Shown here in pieces: positions 21,795 through 52,933 of a DNA stretch of 64,000 nt; position 1 is the first letter of the stretch; the number at the start of each line of letters is the position of its first letter. The DNA is from Amyelois transitella (taxonomy: Eukaryota > Arthropoda > Insecta > Lepidoptera > Pyralidae), in NCBI RefSeq assembly GCF_032362555.1, contig NC_083525.1, positions 3,209,501 through 3,273,500 on the forward strand, read 5' to 3'. The notes beneath the pieces were generated by a model. The model did not search any database and was not told the DNA's origin. It saw nothing but the letters and a program-made list of their open reading frames with translations. The position numbers and the translations under genes were made by a program.

Positions 21795-21900
21795 AAGATG
21801 GGCACACTTAAAACCAGGCTGGCTTCCTTTACCTCATTAGCAGCAATCACATCCTGACGAAAGCTGCTCCATAGTCCATTAGTGCCATAATACATGATTT
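21795..21900 (+). pseudogene. Decayed second copy of the alternative last exon
   Basis: The stretch GCAGCAATCACATCCTGACG, then GCTGCTCCATAG and CCATTAGTGCCAT, parallels the end and 3' flank of the exon at 21143-21286 (CACCTTGACGAATGCTGCTC, then CCATTAGTGCCAT). Upstream, AAGATGG followed by GGCTGGCTTCC aligns with AAGATGG and GGCATGGCTTT of that exon, but the copy is shorter in the middle and no convincing acceptor was found. The duplication is therefore a partial, non-functional exon copy. Confidence 0.6.
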
Positions 21901-21964
21901 TATCTATATGACTTGTTTCTTTTTAATTAAATATACCAACCCTATGTACAGATAGGTACTATGC

Positions 21965-22312
21965 ACACACATATATAATCACGTCTTCATTCCTTACGGG
22001 ATAAACAAAGCCAACAATCTCAAAAACACTGGAAGGCCACGTTCACCTGTACTTCGTCTGAATGTCTCAACTTTTTCGCTCCCCTGGTTTTCCGGACATA
22101 AACGTAGCTTTTGTTACTTTAGAAAGTCTAGTACCGAGCTAGTGTGAAATTCCATAAAAATTGCGCTTCATAGTTTTTGATATACATATTCATAACAAAC
22201 AAAACTTAAAATCTGTTTTTTATTCACTGTCATATTAAAATAGTACACTTATGTATATTGCTGCATCGAGTTTAACGTTGGCTCTGTCTATCCCGTAAGG
22301 GATAAAGACGTA
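21965..22312. repeat. Two fragments of repeat family A
   Basis: A plus-strand fragment at about 21965-22055 (ATAATCACGTCTTCATTCC, then AAAGCCAACAATCTC) and a short minus-strand fragment at about 22275-22312 (TTGGCTCTGTCTATCCCG) flank 220 bp of unremarkable AT-rich DNA. Confidence 0.65.
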
Positions 22313-22775
22313 TTACAATGTACTAATGCCCGAAAAACCGTCATCTTTTTCATGAAGCCAAAATCTGTCTACATATATATTTTCTTTTGACAGAATTGGA
22401 AAACATTGTAAACTGAGTTGAAAGTGAAACGTGGTTTAAAAAAAATTAGTTATCATTTATTCGTAAAATTATAACAATTTCTTCATAACACTTTTGGTCG
22501 GACTTCATTTATATACTTACTTAGTGCTTCGTCAACATGTTTAATATATGGAAATAGAAGTTACCTAATTTTTCGCCAATAAGGGTCACTTATCCCGGTC
22601 CCGGTCCCGGACCTTCCCCAGAAAAACCTCTTTCCAATATTTAAAATAGGAACAAAATCCGTCCATAACATTCCGAGATTATCTCATACATACAGACAAA
22701 GAAAACAGAAGGCTTTATAATATGTAGTGATAATGATAACAATATTAGAATATTGATTGCAGCAAAGCGTTGATA

Positions 22776-25700
22776 TCAAAGCCTTTTCTCCGACACCGGG
22801 GAAATACTCAATTCGTTGATCTGAAAAGGAAAATGTCAAGGAGAATGTCACGATGATACTCTTAGTTAACTGAATGATACCTACTCGTATAAGCATGACT
22901 CTAAAATTTTCGGTAGGTATTTCTGATTAAAATATAATTCCATACAAATGAATCTGATTAGTAAAGGTACATGTACATAGGTGCTTCTACTGTAAGCCAT
23001 AGCAATTAATCTGAATGCTTATCCCATTTCTATAAATACGAATACATATAATCACGTCTATATCTCTTGCGGGGTAGATAGAACTAATAGTCTCGAAAAA
23101 ACTGATAGCCCACATTCACAGACGGTCTGTGACAGACTTAAATGATAGAATTGATATTCAAATAGGTTTCTTGCCAAACGGGTCCAAGAAGTTATAAGCC
23201 TATTCCTAAGAGATAGAGGGGTCACATTACATACGGCACTAATACTAAACTTGCTAAGGTAAATAAGTATGTTCTAAACTTCCAGAGAGATAAGGTTGTA
23301 TAATAGTAACTGGGACTCACGCCAGGATGCAGCGGGTACGGAAAGGACTTCCAGGAAAAAAAAAACATTAAATTTAATTTCACTACTCACATTAACGTTA
23401 GGCGGCGTCGAGACGACGTACAGTACAGCGTCGGCGACGTCGCTTGCTCTCAATGTAGGGAAGTATTTGGCTGCCTCCTCCGCCATAGCGGTGTCCACTA
23501 GTCCTGGGGCAATGCTCTGTTAAAAATATTAAAAAAAGAATAAATTTTATTTAAAAAATCGATGCTACAGATATAACATCATACAGGGGCTTTAGAAATT
23601 TTATGCGAGTTTGCTTTGCCGACAACCGTTAATTTAGAAAAAAAAATATTTCAATTTACCTAATTATCAATTTTTTTCTTCGAGTACCAAAGTAATGAAT
23701 AAACTATTTTTAGTTTTATTTTTTTGCTCTTATCATATTTTTGACTGCATTTTAATCCGATTTTATCATTGAGCCATACAGCTGAACGTGGCCTTTAATT
23801 CTTTTCAAGACTGTTGGCTCTGTCTACCCCGCAAAGGATATAGACGTAATTATACGTATGTATGTCCAAAGCGACCTCGGATTTTAATGCATTAGTTCAA
23901 TTAGATCACGATAGTTAAGAAAGAGAGTATATTACATAGGTACTAAATTAAAAAATAGTATATTCAACAAAAGACTTCAACGAGTTAATTTTTTTTTTTA
24001 CATTTTCTCAGACCTCACACATTGAATATCTTCACATATCCTTTTAAGTGGTTCTCACCGTAACTTTGATCTTGTTCTTGAAATCCGCTAACTCGTTGAG
24101 CAGCGAGGCTGTGAAAGCACAGGACGCGTGCTTCGTGCTCGGGTAGAGGTTGAACAAAGAGGAGAAGGGGATGTAGTGACCAGCGATGCTGAAATAACAA
24201 ATATTGGTTCATCAACGTATACTTGTACAACGCCCAATTCTATGGCCAACAACATATTTTATTTTGAGATAAACTTTCTCTAAACTTCTGTAGTTCTGAA
24301 AAGTTAATCTTATTTTTTCGGTTATGGATATATTTGTAGTATTTAGTGTGTCTCTAAGACATATACGGCCTAATTTTGTATGATGTTTATATATTTTTTT
24401 TTTTGATTAAAAAGAAAATATATCTTATGTGAAATACCTTGCTTAGTTTAATACATTTTGAAATTTTCTTTTAATTTTTAATATACAGATAATTGTTAGC
24501 CATTCGGGTCCAGTGAACATCTATTCTTCTTATCCAAATACTATGTGATGTAATCTATAATTAGGTCAATCTGTCCCTTACAATTTGACCTCATTAATCA
24601 TAAATTACCTGTTAATGTTGACTATATGGCCGTCAAAGTTCCTCTTCTTCATGGAAGCAAGGGCTCGCCGTGTGCAAAAGACGACCGCTTTGAGGTTGGT
24701 ATCGATAGTCGATATAATTTCCTCATCGCTCATCATCTTGTCACCCAAATCTGAAATCGTAAACTTTTATTAACGCCACAGGAAGCTAGGTACTAAATAC
24801 TTTTGCCGATTTTGTAGAATTTCATCGCAGAGAGACCAATTTTGAGATTTTATTTCGATTATGTTTTCTGTCTTTAAGTTCATAAGGATGTTGGTTGTTT
24901 TTCGTGTCTTAACTAAACGGTGTACACGTCATGCAATTTCTTGATCGTAGGTCAGATGGTCGTCGTTTAATTAAATTAATAATTTGCCATTTTTTATAAT
25001 CCGCTTCTTGTTAATCAATAATTTATTCGTAGTTTCTTGTAACTAGTAATGTTGTACTTACAATTTCACATATAGAAAGATAGTCATTAATTTCCCCTTT
25101 CAAAATGATTCTTGCAATGCGAATGTTTAGTTACCTACTAGTAAGTAATCTTTTTTTGGTAAAATAAATACATTTCCTGAAACATGTCATCCGCCGACCG
25201 AAAGCCGAAGTTGTATATAATATCTTAACTTGTACCGTTTTATCATCAAGCTGCCTTTGTTACTAAGCTCGCATTTCAATTGTCATGTATCAAAATGTTT
25301 GGTTACCAGTAAACTGTCCCTGGTGGAACACGCCGGCGTTGTTGACCAACACGTCGGTGCCTCCGAAGGTGTCCTCCACCCACTGGAAGGCGGCCGTGAT
25401 GTCCTCCAACTTTGACACGTCACATTGCTTAGAGTGCAGGCTGCCCTTGCCATTTAGTTGGCTTTTCAAATTCTGAAATTTATTTTGTTTTGATTTGCAT
25501 TCAAAACCCAAATTCTATAAGGTAGATATTTGGTAAAACGCCGACGTTTTGCCAAAATTTTATAAAGTTGATGGCAAACCAGCAAAATTTTCCCTTTTTC
25601 TGCATTGCACATTTTATAGTAAGTAGACAGTACATTGGAATGATTGTTCATAATCAATAAATTGCCGTAATTCAAAGATCAACGAGCGATTGATTAATAT

Positions 25701-26016
25701 AGCGAGCGGATCTCATAATTGAGTACAGTTGATTAAAGAACGTAGGTACATGCTGTGTGTATGTTGTTACTACGATATCACCTACTTACTAAATAGGTAC
25801 CTACCTATCATAATAGATGTAGTAGGTACTTATTTAAGTTTCACGCCTTTTTCTTAGAGTAACAATAATCGGCTGAGTACTCACATCTACTAGAGGGGCT
25901 CTCCTGGCCAAGCCAACGACTGTCATCCCAGCGTTGGCCAGCGCCACACAGATCGCCGCTCCGATGCCGGCGCTGGCTCCTGTCACCACTGCGGTCTTAC
26001 CCGTCCAACGGTCCAT
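22776..26016 (-). CDS. Short-chain dehydrogenase/reductase, farnesol dehydrogenase/DHRS11-like, 246 aa
   Basis: Exons in coding order: 26016-25885, 25472-25307, 24750-24609, 24188-24059, 23516-23391, 22820-22776. Phases are consistent. It is a classical SDR: cofactor motif TGASAGIG at residues 12-19, CDVS at 61-64, NNAG at 88-91, INSIAGH with catalytic Ser147, and YPSTK with Tyr162 and Lys166. SIAPGLVDT follows, and the end INELSISPV is typical of the insect NADP-dependent farnesol dehydrogenase and vertebrate DHRS11 branch. These enzymes oxidise or reduce small alcohols and ketones; in insects some oxidise farnesol in juvenile hormone synthesis, but the substrate cannot be told from sequence. 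Length fits the family (about 245-255 aa). The basic residues in LARRA after the first strand favour NADP(H). No signal peptide, so probably cytosolic. The last exon encodes only 14 residues and lies 570 bp beyond exon 5. Confidence 0.93.
23041..23225 (+). repeat. Dispersed repeat family A copy, plus
   Basis: AATCACGTCTATATCTCTTG, then CGGGGTAGA, then TGATAGAATTGATATTCAAA identify the family. The copy is diverged and lies in the last intron of the SDR gene, antisense to it. Confidence 0.75.
23764..23868 (-). repeat. Dispersed repeat family A copy, minus, 5' part only
   Basis: CAGCTGAACGTGGCC, then CAAGACTGTTGGCTCTGTC and GGATATAGACGTAATTATAC are the reverse complement of the family's first 100 bp. 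It lies in an SDR intron, on the same strand as the gene. Confidence 0.75.
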
Positions 26017-29000
26017 AATTTCTGTAATATTTGTCCAGTTATTTCTTCAAAGGCGATAGGCTGACAACCTGTCACTATTTCTACTCTCAATTCGATCATT
26101 AAGCCTAGCAGCTCTTCGGTCTTTCAAGACTGCTGGCTCTGTCTGCCCCGCTGCGCTGGGCGATGTAGACGTGATTATATGAATATGAATGAATTGTTTC
26201 TTATCTCTCTCTTTGTCACCTTTAAGCCATCTCAGCTGCATCAAACGCTACTATGATCCAATAAGGATTAAGACCCCATGATAAGTTTGCGGAGACATAT
26301 GAGAGTTGCTTCGTATAAAAACCTAGAAACCCAATCAAAGATCATGGGCAAAGATGGACCGCGGCTTCTCTCCAGAGAGATGAGGATGTAATTGGGATTA
26401 CCGTAACGATTGCACTCTCCGCTACTGAGATACGACATCTGGAGGTCTCATATGTTCCATAACTAAAACTACTTACTTACTAAACATAATGTAATTTCTA
26501 TCAAAATACTTTTCCAATTATCTACATATTTCTCAACTAGCTTTAATCTATAGATGCATAAATACACTCGCGTAGGTAGCTATTATTTTAAAGCAAAACC
26601 CACAGGAACAGTACTTTTCGGAAATTAAAGTTATCGTAAATAACTATATTTTCTATTAAATAGTTTAGACGAAATTGAGGATAAACCCTTTTGACTTTAT
26701 TGTAAGCTGTTTATAAGTAAGTAAGTATAAAGTATTTGTAATGTTTTTTTATTGCATTCATAGCTCCTAAAAAACTTGACTTTCTAAGGTCTTATAACCA
26801 GCATTTTGAAACATTGCTATAAAAACAACTTACGTAAGTTTATATAGGTAGTTTGCATACAGTTCCAATGGTCCCATATCACCTAGTCAAATAAGATTGA
26901 AATTGAAAACAACTCTCACTTTCGAATATTTCTGATCGCGTGGCTTAGCATATTGTTATAAATTTTCCTCATACCTATCACAGATTTTTTTCACTTATTA
27001 AAAGACTATTCTGAAACTAATGAACCAATTTAAAATACTTTCGTAGCTAGTAGTATCCGATAGCTGCATTTATTTAGAAATTATTTGGCGAAAGGTATTT
27101 TTAATTCTCACATGTTTAATAGCCCGGAACACATTTATTTTTTAATAAAATTTTACACAAATCTCATTCGAATTATGATTATAAAAATTATACTGACCTA
27201 GAAAGTGTATAATGATACAAGGAGACCGGTTTGCGCGCGCGCCTGCACCAGACTGTGTCGGTTGTCCTATGTTGTTATTGTAACAAGTTATTGTGACGAC
27301 ATAGAATAAGAGGCAGCTCCACTTCTGATGACCATTGCTAGGAGGCTTATTCCGTAAAGAGCGCCACAATACTGAGTCCTCCTTCTCAAAAGCACGTTTA
27401 AGAGTAAAATTTAGTATCGATTGACCGTGTAACAGTAAGTATAAGTCCCGTTAACGCTATGATAACCGATCAAGTCCCATTGGTTATTAACTGATTTAAG
27501 AGCAATGACACTAGGAAACAACGTCAGAAAAATAATATTTATACGTTTGTCTGTCACCTCTGTTGTTGTAAAACAAAGAATTTCGGAATATTGCCTTGAA
27601 TTATATCAGAAAATTATTTCAATGAAGATTTGTCCCTTGGCTTACTTGATGTCTCTCCGATTATGTTAATTCAATATCTGCACCCAATAAGCTAAGGTAA
27701 GAGGCTTAATTATAATGCACCATCACACTAAGAATAAAGAAAAAATATTTGTATTGTTGTAAGTTTATAACGAATTAACTCAAAACCTACTGACCCGACT
27801 TTGATGAAATTTGATACACAGAATAAACCTTTAGGAATAACATAGGCTGACATAGAAGAAACATTTTTTCTGGAAATTCTTACGGAAGCGAAGTCCCGCG
27901 CAAAAGTTAGTGTATCTATAAATTTATGGGAATAGGACTTAAAAAGAAAAAGATATGATAATTTTAAAATGGTATATTTCGTTAAGATAGTGTATGTTAA
28001 TAGAAAAATCTCCGACATACTGACACTTAACAAGGCTAGATATTGAAATGGTCGACTATACAACACGCGGCATATATCCATATAATATTTACGAATACTC
28101 TGACACACTCATAGGAACATTTGCACCTTAGTCTAATCATAAACTACGAGCTGACAGCGACGGGTAAGTTACGAGACTACCACTCACACGAAAATTATTA
28201 ATTCAACAACATATTTTAGCACAAGGAAAACATTACTTTTAAATGCGATAATGAATTTCGCGTCAAAGCAAGTTTTTTTTTTTAAACTATAAATTGGGAA
28301 ACCGTTACTGTGCTAGACTAAAACGCGTTTTGCGCGCGCTTCAAAGCACTTGTCAAATTTATACAACGGCCATACTACCATAGATAGGTACTTCTGAGAT
28401 ATGTACATTAGTTTGAATGCAGGCAATGCACTGCATAGGGAGGAAATCATCGCTTCCCTTCGCTTCATGTAAAAACCCAAATCAGGGTTTACAAATGTTT
28501 CTTTTTGTTTTAATAACAGGCAATACAAAAAAGGCATGTTATTATAAATTATATTTTTGGCAGTGATCTATATTTTTTTTAAACTTGCATGATCATTTTC
28601 GTAAGAGTGGCAACAAAACGAACTTCTTAAAGAACATTGAAGGAAAAGCTTTAATAATAACTTTTTCGCAGGCAATTTTCGACTTAACACGCGGTCTCAT
28701 TTCATGTAAAACAAATATACGCTTGTGTAGATATCTAACATACAAAATTTAACGAAAGAAACGCACATAAATAAAATTCTCAAAAATCACAAATTTCTAA
28801 TAAAACGCTTTTTTAAAATGCCATTAATAATTTACACTTTTCATAATCACCACTTTATAATACTTTAAAATGTATCATCATATAATTTTGCCCGCTTCAA
28901 ATTAATCTAATAATATATTGATGAAATAAACTGCAGTATTTTATTTCATCTTTTATAATAGATTCAGAATAACACGATTGTACTTTCGACATAATTTATG

Positions 29001-29581
29001 TGAAACAATCTACAGTTTGTCGAATCACAAATTCCCTGGTTAAGCAAATTTTTAAAGAAAATTTTAAAAAGAACAAGGTCTATCTGGCGTAGTTAATTTT
29101 CGGTTTTGATCGGACCAAAGCTCGAACCAGACCTCACTCTTATTTACTAAAAAAAAACTATGCAACTTCATATATTCAAATCGTGTCGTGCTGATCTATT
29201 GAATAATCTCATTATGCACAATATACTAGATAAATTTATACAAAATGTATTGTATTTCTTCACCTCTTAAACCCGCTACAACGCCAAACACTAACAAAGT
29301 AAGCGCAATACAAATATTTTTTATATCATTTGATAAAGTATTCTAACCCTAATATTAATTGATAATTATTAAGATTGAAGCTTCACTGTGTGGCTAGAAG
29401 TGACTCTTTACATATTCTATTGTCATATTAATGTACTGCAGAACCGTCAGTCATGTGCGAAAAAGATACCCAATGTCTGTGAGCAGGTCAGCGATACATT
29501 CTAACATTCCATTTTAGGTTTATTTACAAGAAGTAAGCCGCCAGACGCCGGAGGATAGCGAGCGACTTGGTGAGGTGAGGA
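26017..29581. other. Intergenic region upstream of the SDR gene
   Basis: It holds a minus copy of repeat family A (about 26046-26195), a family E copy (about 26255-26405) and a Helitron-type tail (about 27765-27912). The tail ends in a GC-rich GAAGCGAAGTCCCGCGC then AAAAGTTAG, a degenerate form of the CTAG terminus. The rest is AT-rich and shows no gene. Confidence 0.6.
26046..26195 (-). repeat. Dispersed repeat family A copy, minus
   Basis: AACCTGTCACTATTTC, then CAATTCGATCATTAAGCC, then GACTGCTGGCTCTGTCTG and GACGTGATTATATGAATA are the reverse complement of the family. It starts about 30 bp upstream of the SDR start codon, so it may overlap that gene's 5' UTR or promoter. Confidence 0.75.
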
Positions 29582-30235
29582 CACTAGGAATGTGAAAAAA
29601 ATCGATTATGGAAAAAAACGATTAAAAATCGTTTTTATTTTTAGTAAAAATCGATTTTTATAAGTGATTTTTTTAAAATTAATAATCGATTAAAAATCGA
29701 TTTTTATAATCATGCAACAAATGCACTCCGACATTACGTTTCTGTCTTCTGGCTTGGAGCCTGGAACGCGAACTACCAAAGAATACTATGATAGCTCCAT
29801 TATAATATTACATTAACGCCATCTGTGCATTTTTTCTGTGCTTTTAAAACAGTTTAGATGATTCATTTAATCAAACATTCTCTAGATGGAGTTAGTCGAT
29901 GAACAGTATTTTACCGACATTCGGTTGATATGTTATTCATTATTCGTTGCTGAAACTTCATTTTTCAAACTTGATTGTTAAAAACTTTAATTTGTGTTGA
30001 TTAAATAAGAACTTACTGTTTCTGTTGTTTATTTTTAATGAATAAATCTATTGATATAATGTATATAGCGTTTATTTTGACATTAATTGAAAAATTAGGA
30101 AAAAATCAATCAATAAAATAAAATCGATTATTTTCTTAAGAAAAATCGATTATTTATTAATCGATTTTACATACTTAAAAAATAAATCGATTAGATAAAA
30201 ATCGATTTTTTATCAGCAATGTCACATTCCTAGTG
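29582..30235. mobile_element. Non-autonomous TIR DNA transposon (MITE-like), 654 bp
   Basis: The ends are perfect 14-bp inverted repeats, CACTAGGAATGTGA at 29582-29595 and its complement at 30222-30235. Both ends carry clusters of the palindromic word AATCGATT embedded in poly-A/T (AAAAATCGATTTTT-like), giving subterminal inverted-repeat arrays of about 120 bp. The middle, about 29720-30090, is unique and non-coding, so no transposase is encoded. A TAGG...CCTA core resembles hAT termini, but the 8-bp flanks do not give a clean duplication, so the superfamily is not settled. Confidence 0.8.
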
Positions 30236-31739
30236 AGCGCTATAGCAGTCCAACTATTTCGATACTAGGCAATCAAGAACTAATATAAATAAATTCTATT
30301 AAAAAAACAAGTACCTATTACAATTTCCCACCACACGGCAAAACATCAACCTTAAAACAATTGCACTTATTTTATCACTTATGAAGCTATATAACTATTA
30401 ACTCTACAGGCCAATGTACTTATTTGGGCGAGGCACCTAGGAGTCACCTTTTACGGTCAGATATTGTAAAAACCTTTTACTTGCCAATGCTTTGTTATCC
30501 CCTAACTCGAATTACTACATTCCTGAAGATAGGGACTAATAACATATTCTAATGTATTATTCGTAGTTCTAATGTAAACAATATGATTTTGATTGATGAT
30601 GATTTTTTGTACGCCAATAATGGTAAAACATTCAGCATCGCCTAGTTCATCTCGCCCAAAATGTACAGTCGCCATAACGCACTGGGGTGCCTTGTATTTG
30701 CGGAAGTACCATGATAATAATAAAATTTTCAAAATAAATGCAAATCTAAACGAGCATTCATAATTCGAGTCGAGTTATTCATAATTTGGAGATCATTTTA
30801 AATAGGGACGTTTCCAGGGTTACATTTCACTTCTCTCATCTTTGTGTTAGTTGCACCCTCCACTGTAAACCTTCGGGACCCAGGGTCCACTTTCCAACTT
30901 TAGCAATGATTTCTTCGGCCTGCCTCGACCTTTGCCTACTTACTAGACAAAATGAAGAAGATTTATGGTATATTTTTTAACGAAGTTTTCATAATTTTCC
31001 GTCGTTTTCACGGATTTTCGATTTCATGTATTTCGATTATCGCCATATTTGAAGAAGAGAAATTATTTGGTCCAAATAACAAGTAGAATTACTTTTATTT
31101 CGGGCGCTATTTTAGTATTTACCTCACTGGAAACTTCCCTGTACATTTTCTGCACAAACCCGTCTTCACCTCATAATCAAACTGATCTCACGATATATAA
31201 AAGTTAGGCTTACCTACATTACCAAAATAATAAGCTGTACAAATTGATAAATTCTATACAAAGTGCAGTGAAGTGAATTAATAAAATTTTAAGTACGCAC
31301 TGCACTCATACTCAATTTCACATAATGAATCGTCCAACCTGCAATCCATCGTCGTCCTTGTCACACTGGTATCCCTAGAGAGGGACGCCGATATAATTGT
31401 ATGAAAGATCATTTTTATTATTCAGTTATAATCAATATCAACAACAGCTCACGGCCACTCATTGGAACAAGCTTTGAATTTTTAACTTGGGCAAGAATTG
31501 TACTTTCATTGATTTCACCTGAAACAAATAATTAACAGATATAAAGCATTATAATAAATATATACCTTTATCTTAATGCTAAAGAACAATAACTAGATTT
31601 TTATTAGAACAATAATAGTTTCATCACATTGCATGCACATACCTGTGTAAAATCTGAATCTGTAATTTCCAGCGGGTCCACTTCCATTTCTTGTTTCTGG
31701 GACACCTGGAGAGAAAAAAAAAAACATTGTTGGATTATC
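30236..31739. other. Intergenic, no gene seen
   Basis: AT-rich sequence with short open frames only. None shows a recognisable domain or splice context. Confidence 0.55.
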
Positions 31740-32880
31740 ATGTAATGGACAATTCACATAATCACTTTTAGTTAGGCAGATTTTTGTGATGTAAATCATT
31801 AATATAATCCTCCGTACTTTAATAGGCTTTCCTACAAAGCTCATCTTTGATGTACTTTTTAAATTTTTTCATTCATTTCAAGAACACTTTTTGGTAATTT
31901 ATTATAAAATCTTATACAATTAATCAGAAATGATTTTCCTACAATAGCCAGCCGATGCGCTAGGATCGACAACTTATAATTGTTCCCTGGTAATTTACTA
32001 GTACATTCAACTATTTTTTTGAAAGTCTCAAGTTTTTCCTAACATGCATAATGTTATCGAATATATACTGGGAGATTAATGTTACAATTTTTAGGTTTCT
32101 GTTAAATTCTCTAAGTGAATCTCTTTGCTTTATACCGTAGATAGCTCAAATTGCCCTTTTTTGCCTGCCGCACATTAGGAAGTGTAACTTATTTGCATTT
32201 AACAGTAAGTTGTTGACTGTAAACTAGTTAAAAATGGCGGAAAAAGTGCTATTCACATCATCACAGATTTCAGTACGGCGGTTTATCTTAAAAATTAGTG
32301 ACGTATCTTCTGCAAACAACACGATGCCAGTCTATTTCTCAATCATGCAAGGCAGGTCGTTAATATACACCAGAAAGAGAAAAGGTCCCAAAATGGAACC
32401 TTGCGGTACCCCCTATTTTTACCTTAGCTCCTTTTGATTATGTGTTATTTAAATCTACCGTCTGTAATCTATCACTAAGATATGATTATATTAGTTCAAC
32501 GGAAACAGTGTCGAACCCGTAATGTGCGATCTTGAGCAGAAGAGTTCTATGATCTACGCAATCAAATGCTTTAGTCAGATCGCAAAAAACTCCGATGGCA
32601 TCCTGTGAGTCTTCCCATGCATTGAATATGAGTGACAAGAGCCACACCCGCATCTGATGTACATTTCCCCTCAGTAAAGCCGTATTGCTGACTAATGAAA
32701 TAATATATAAGACTTAAAGTAATCACAAAAGCCGATGATCCTCCGACTTTTTCAGATTAAGTTCTTTAAAGGTATTAATAATGTCAGTAGGGCCAATATG
32801 TGAGAATTTAGGGCATAATTCAATATTAGAAGTTAATTCCAACGGTATATTTGTAAAAAAATTAATTTGTGTCAATGTCA
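31740..32880 (-). mobile_element. Jockey/CR1-like LINE relic, reverse transcriptase part
   Basis: Translated on the minus strand, pieces of a non-LTR reverse transcriptase follow in the right order. GVFCDLTKAFDCVDHRTLLL (about 32495-32600) is followed by GVPQGSILGPFLFLVYINDL (about 32345-32415), then FAEDT, where the active-site FADD reads FAED. Next come KQRDSLREFNR (about 32090-32140) and FYNKLPKSVLEMN near the C-terminus (about 31870-31910). In-frame stops and frame changes occur between pieces, for example a stop shortly after the YINDL block, so the copy is dead. The endonuclease part is not seen and the 5' end is truncated, as is usual for LINEs. Confidence 0.8.
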
Positions 32881-33147
32881 AATAAATTTACTATTTCTGT
32901 TGTTTATTTTTCCTGTTATCAAATTTAATTTCATCAATATTTTTTTATTATTTATATAAGCATTACTTATTTTGTTTTTAATGTACAAAGATTTTGCTTG
33001 TAGACATACTTTTTTAAAAATTTTTGAATACCCCCAAACATATAAATGATCGTATAAAAGAGTATATTTGATATACAACTGCGAAATTTGGTAAAATAAT
33101 ATTCTTTATGATTCCCAAATATTTATCCTAATTTTTTGATAACATTA

Positions 33148-33361
33148 GATACAATCACATCTATATTCCCTGTGGGGCAGGTAGATCTAACAGTCATCAA
33201 ATGACTGAAAGGCCACGCCCAGTTGCTTGGCTCAAAGATTGAAATGAGATTCAAATAGTGGCAAATTGCTAGCCCATCGCTTTAAATAGCAATCAAAAGT
33301 ATATAAGCCTACCCTTTATTCGCTTTTAATGACATCCGTAGGAAATAAAGGGAGTGGTCTT
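33148..33361 (+). repeat. Dispersed repeat family A, near full-length, plus
   Basis: ACAATCACATCTATATTCCC, then GACTGAAAGGCCACGCCCAG, then TTGCTAGCCCATCGC, then CATCCGTAGGAAA identify it. It ends just past the stop codon of the zinc-finger gene and so probably overlaps that gene's 3' UTR in antisense. Confidence 0.8.
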
Positions 33362-33372
33362 AATTTGATGAT

Positions 33373-52933
<19,561 letters not shown>

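Noticed and set aside
32234-32437. 67-codon plus-strand frame starting MAEKVLF
   Set aside because: It is the antisense of a non-LTR reverse transcriptase relic, whose minus-strand motifs are clear.
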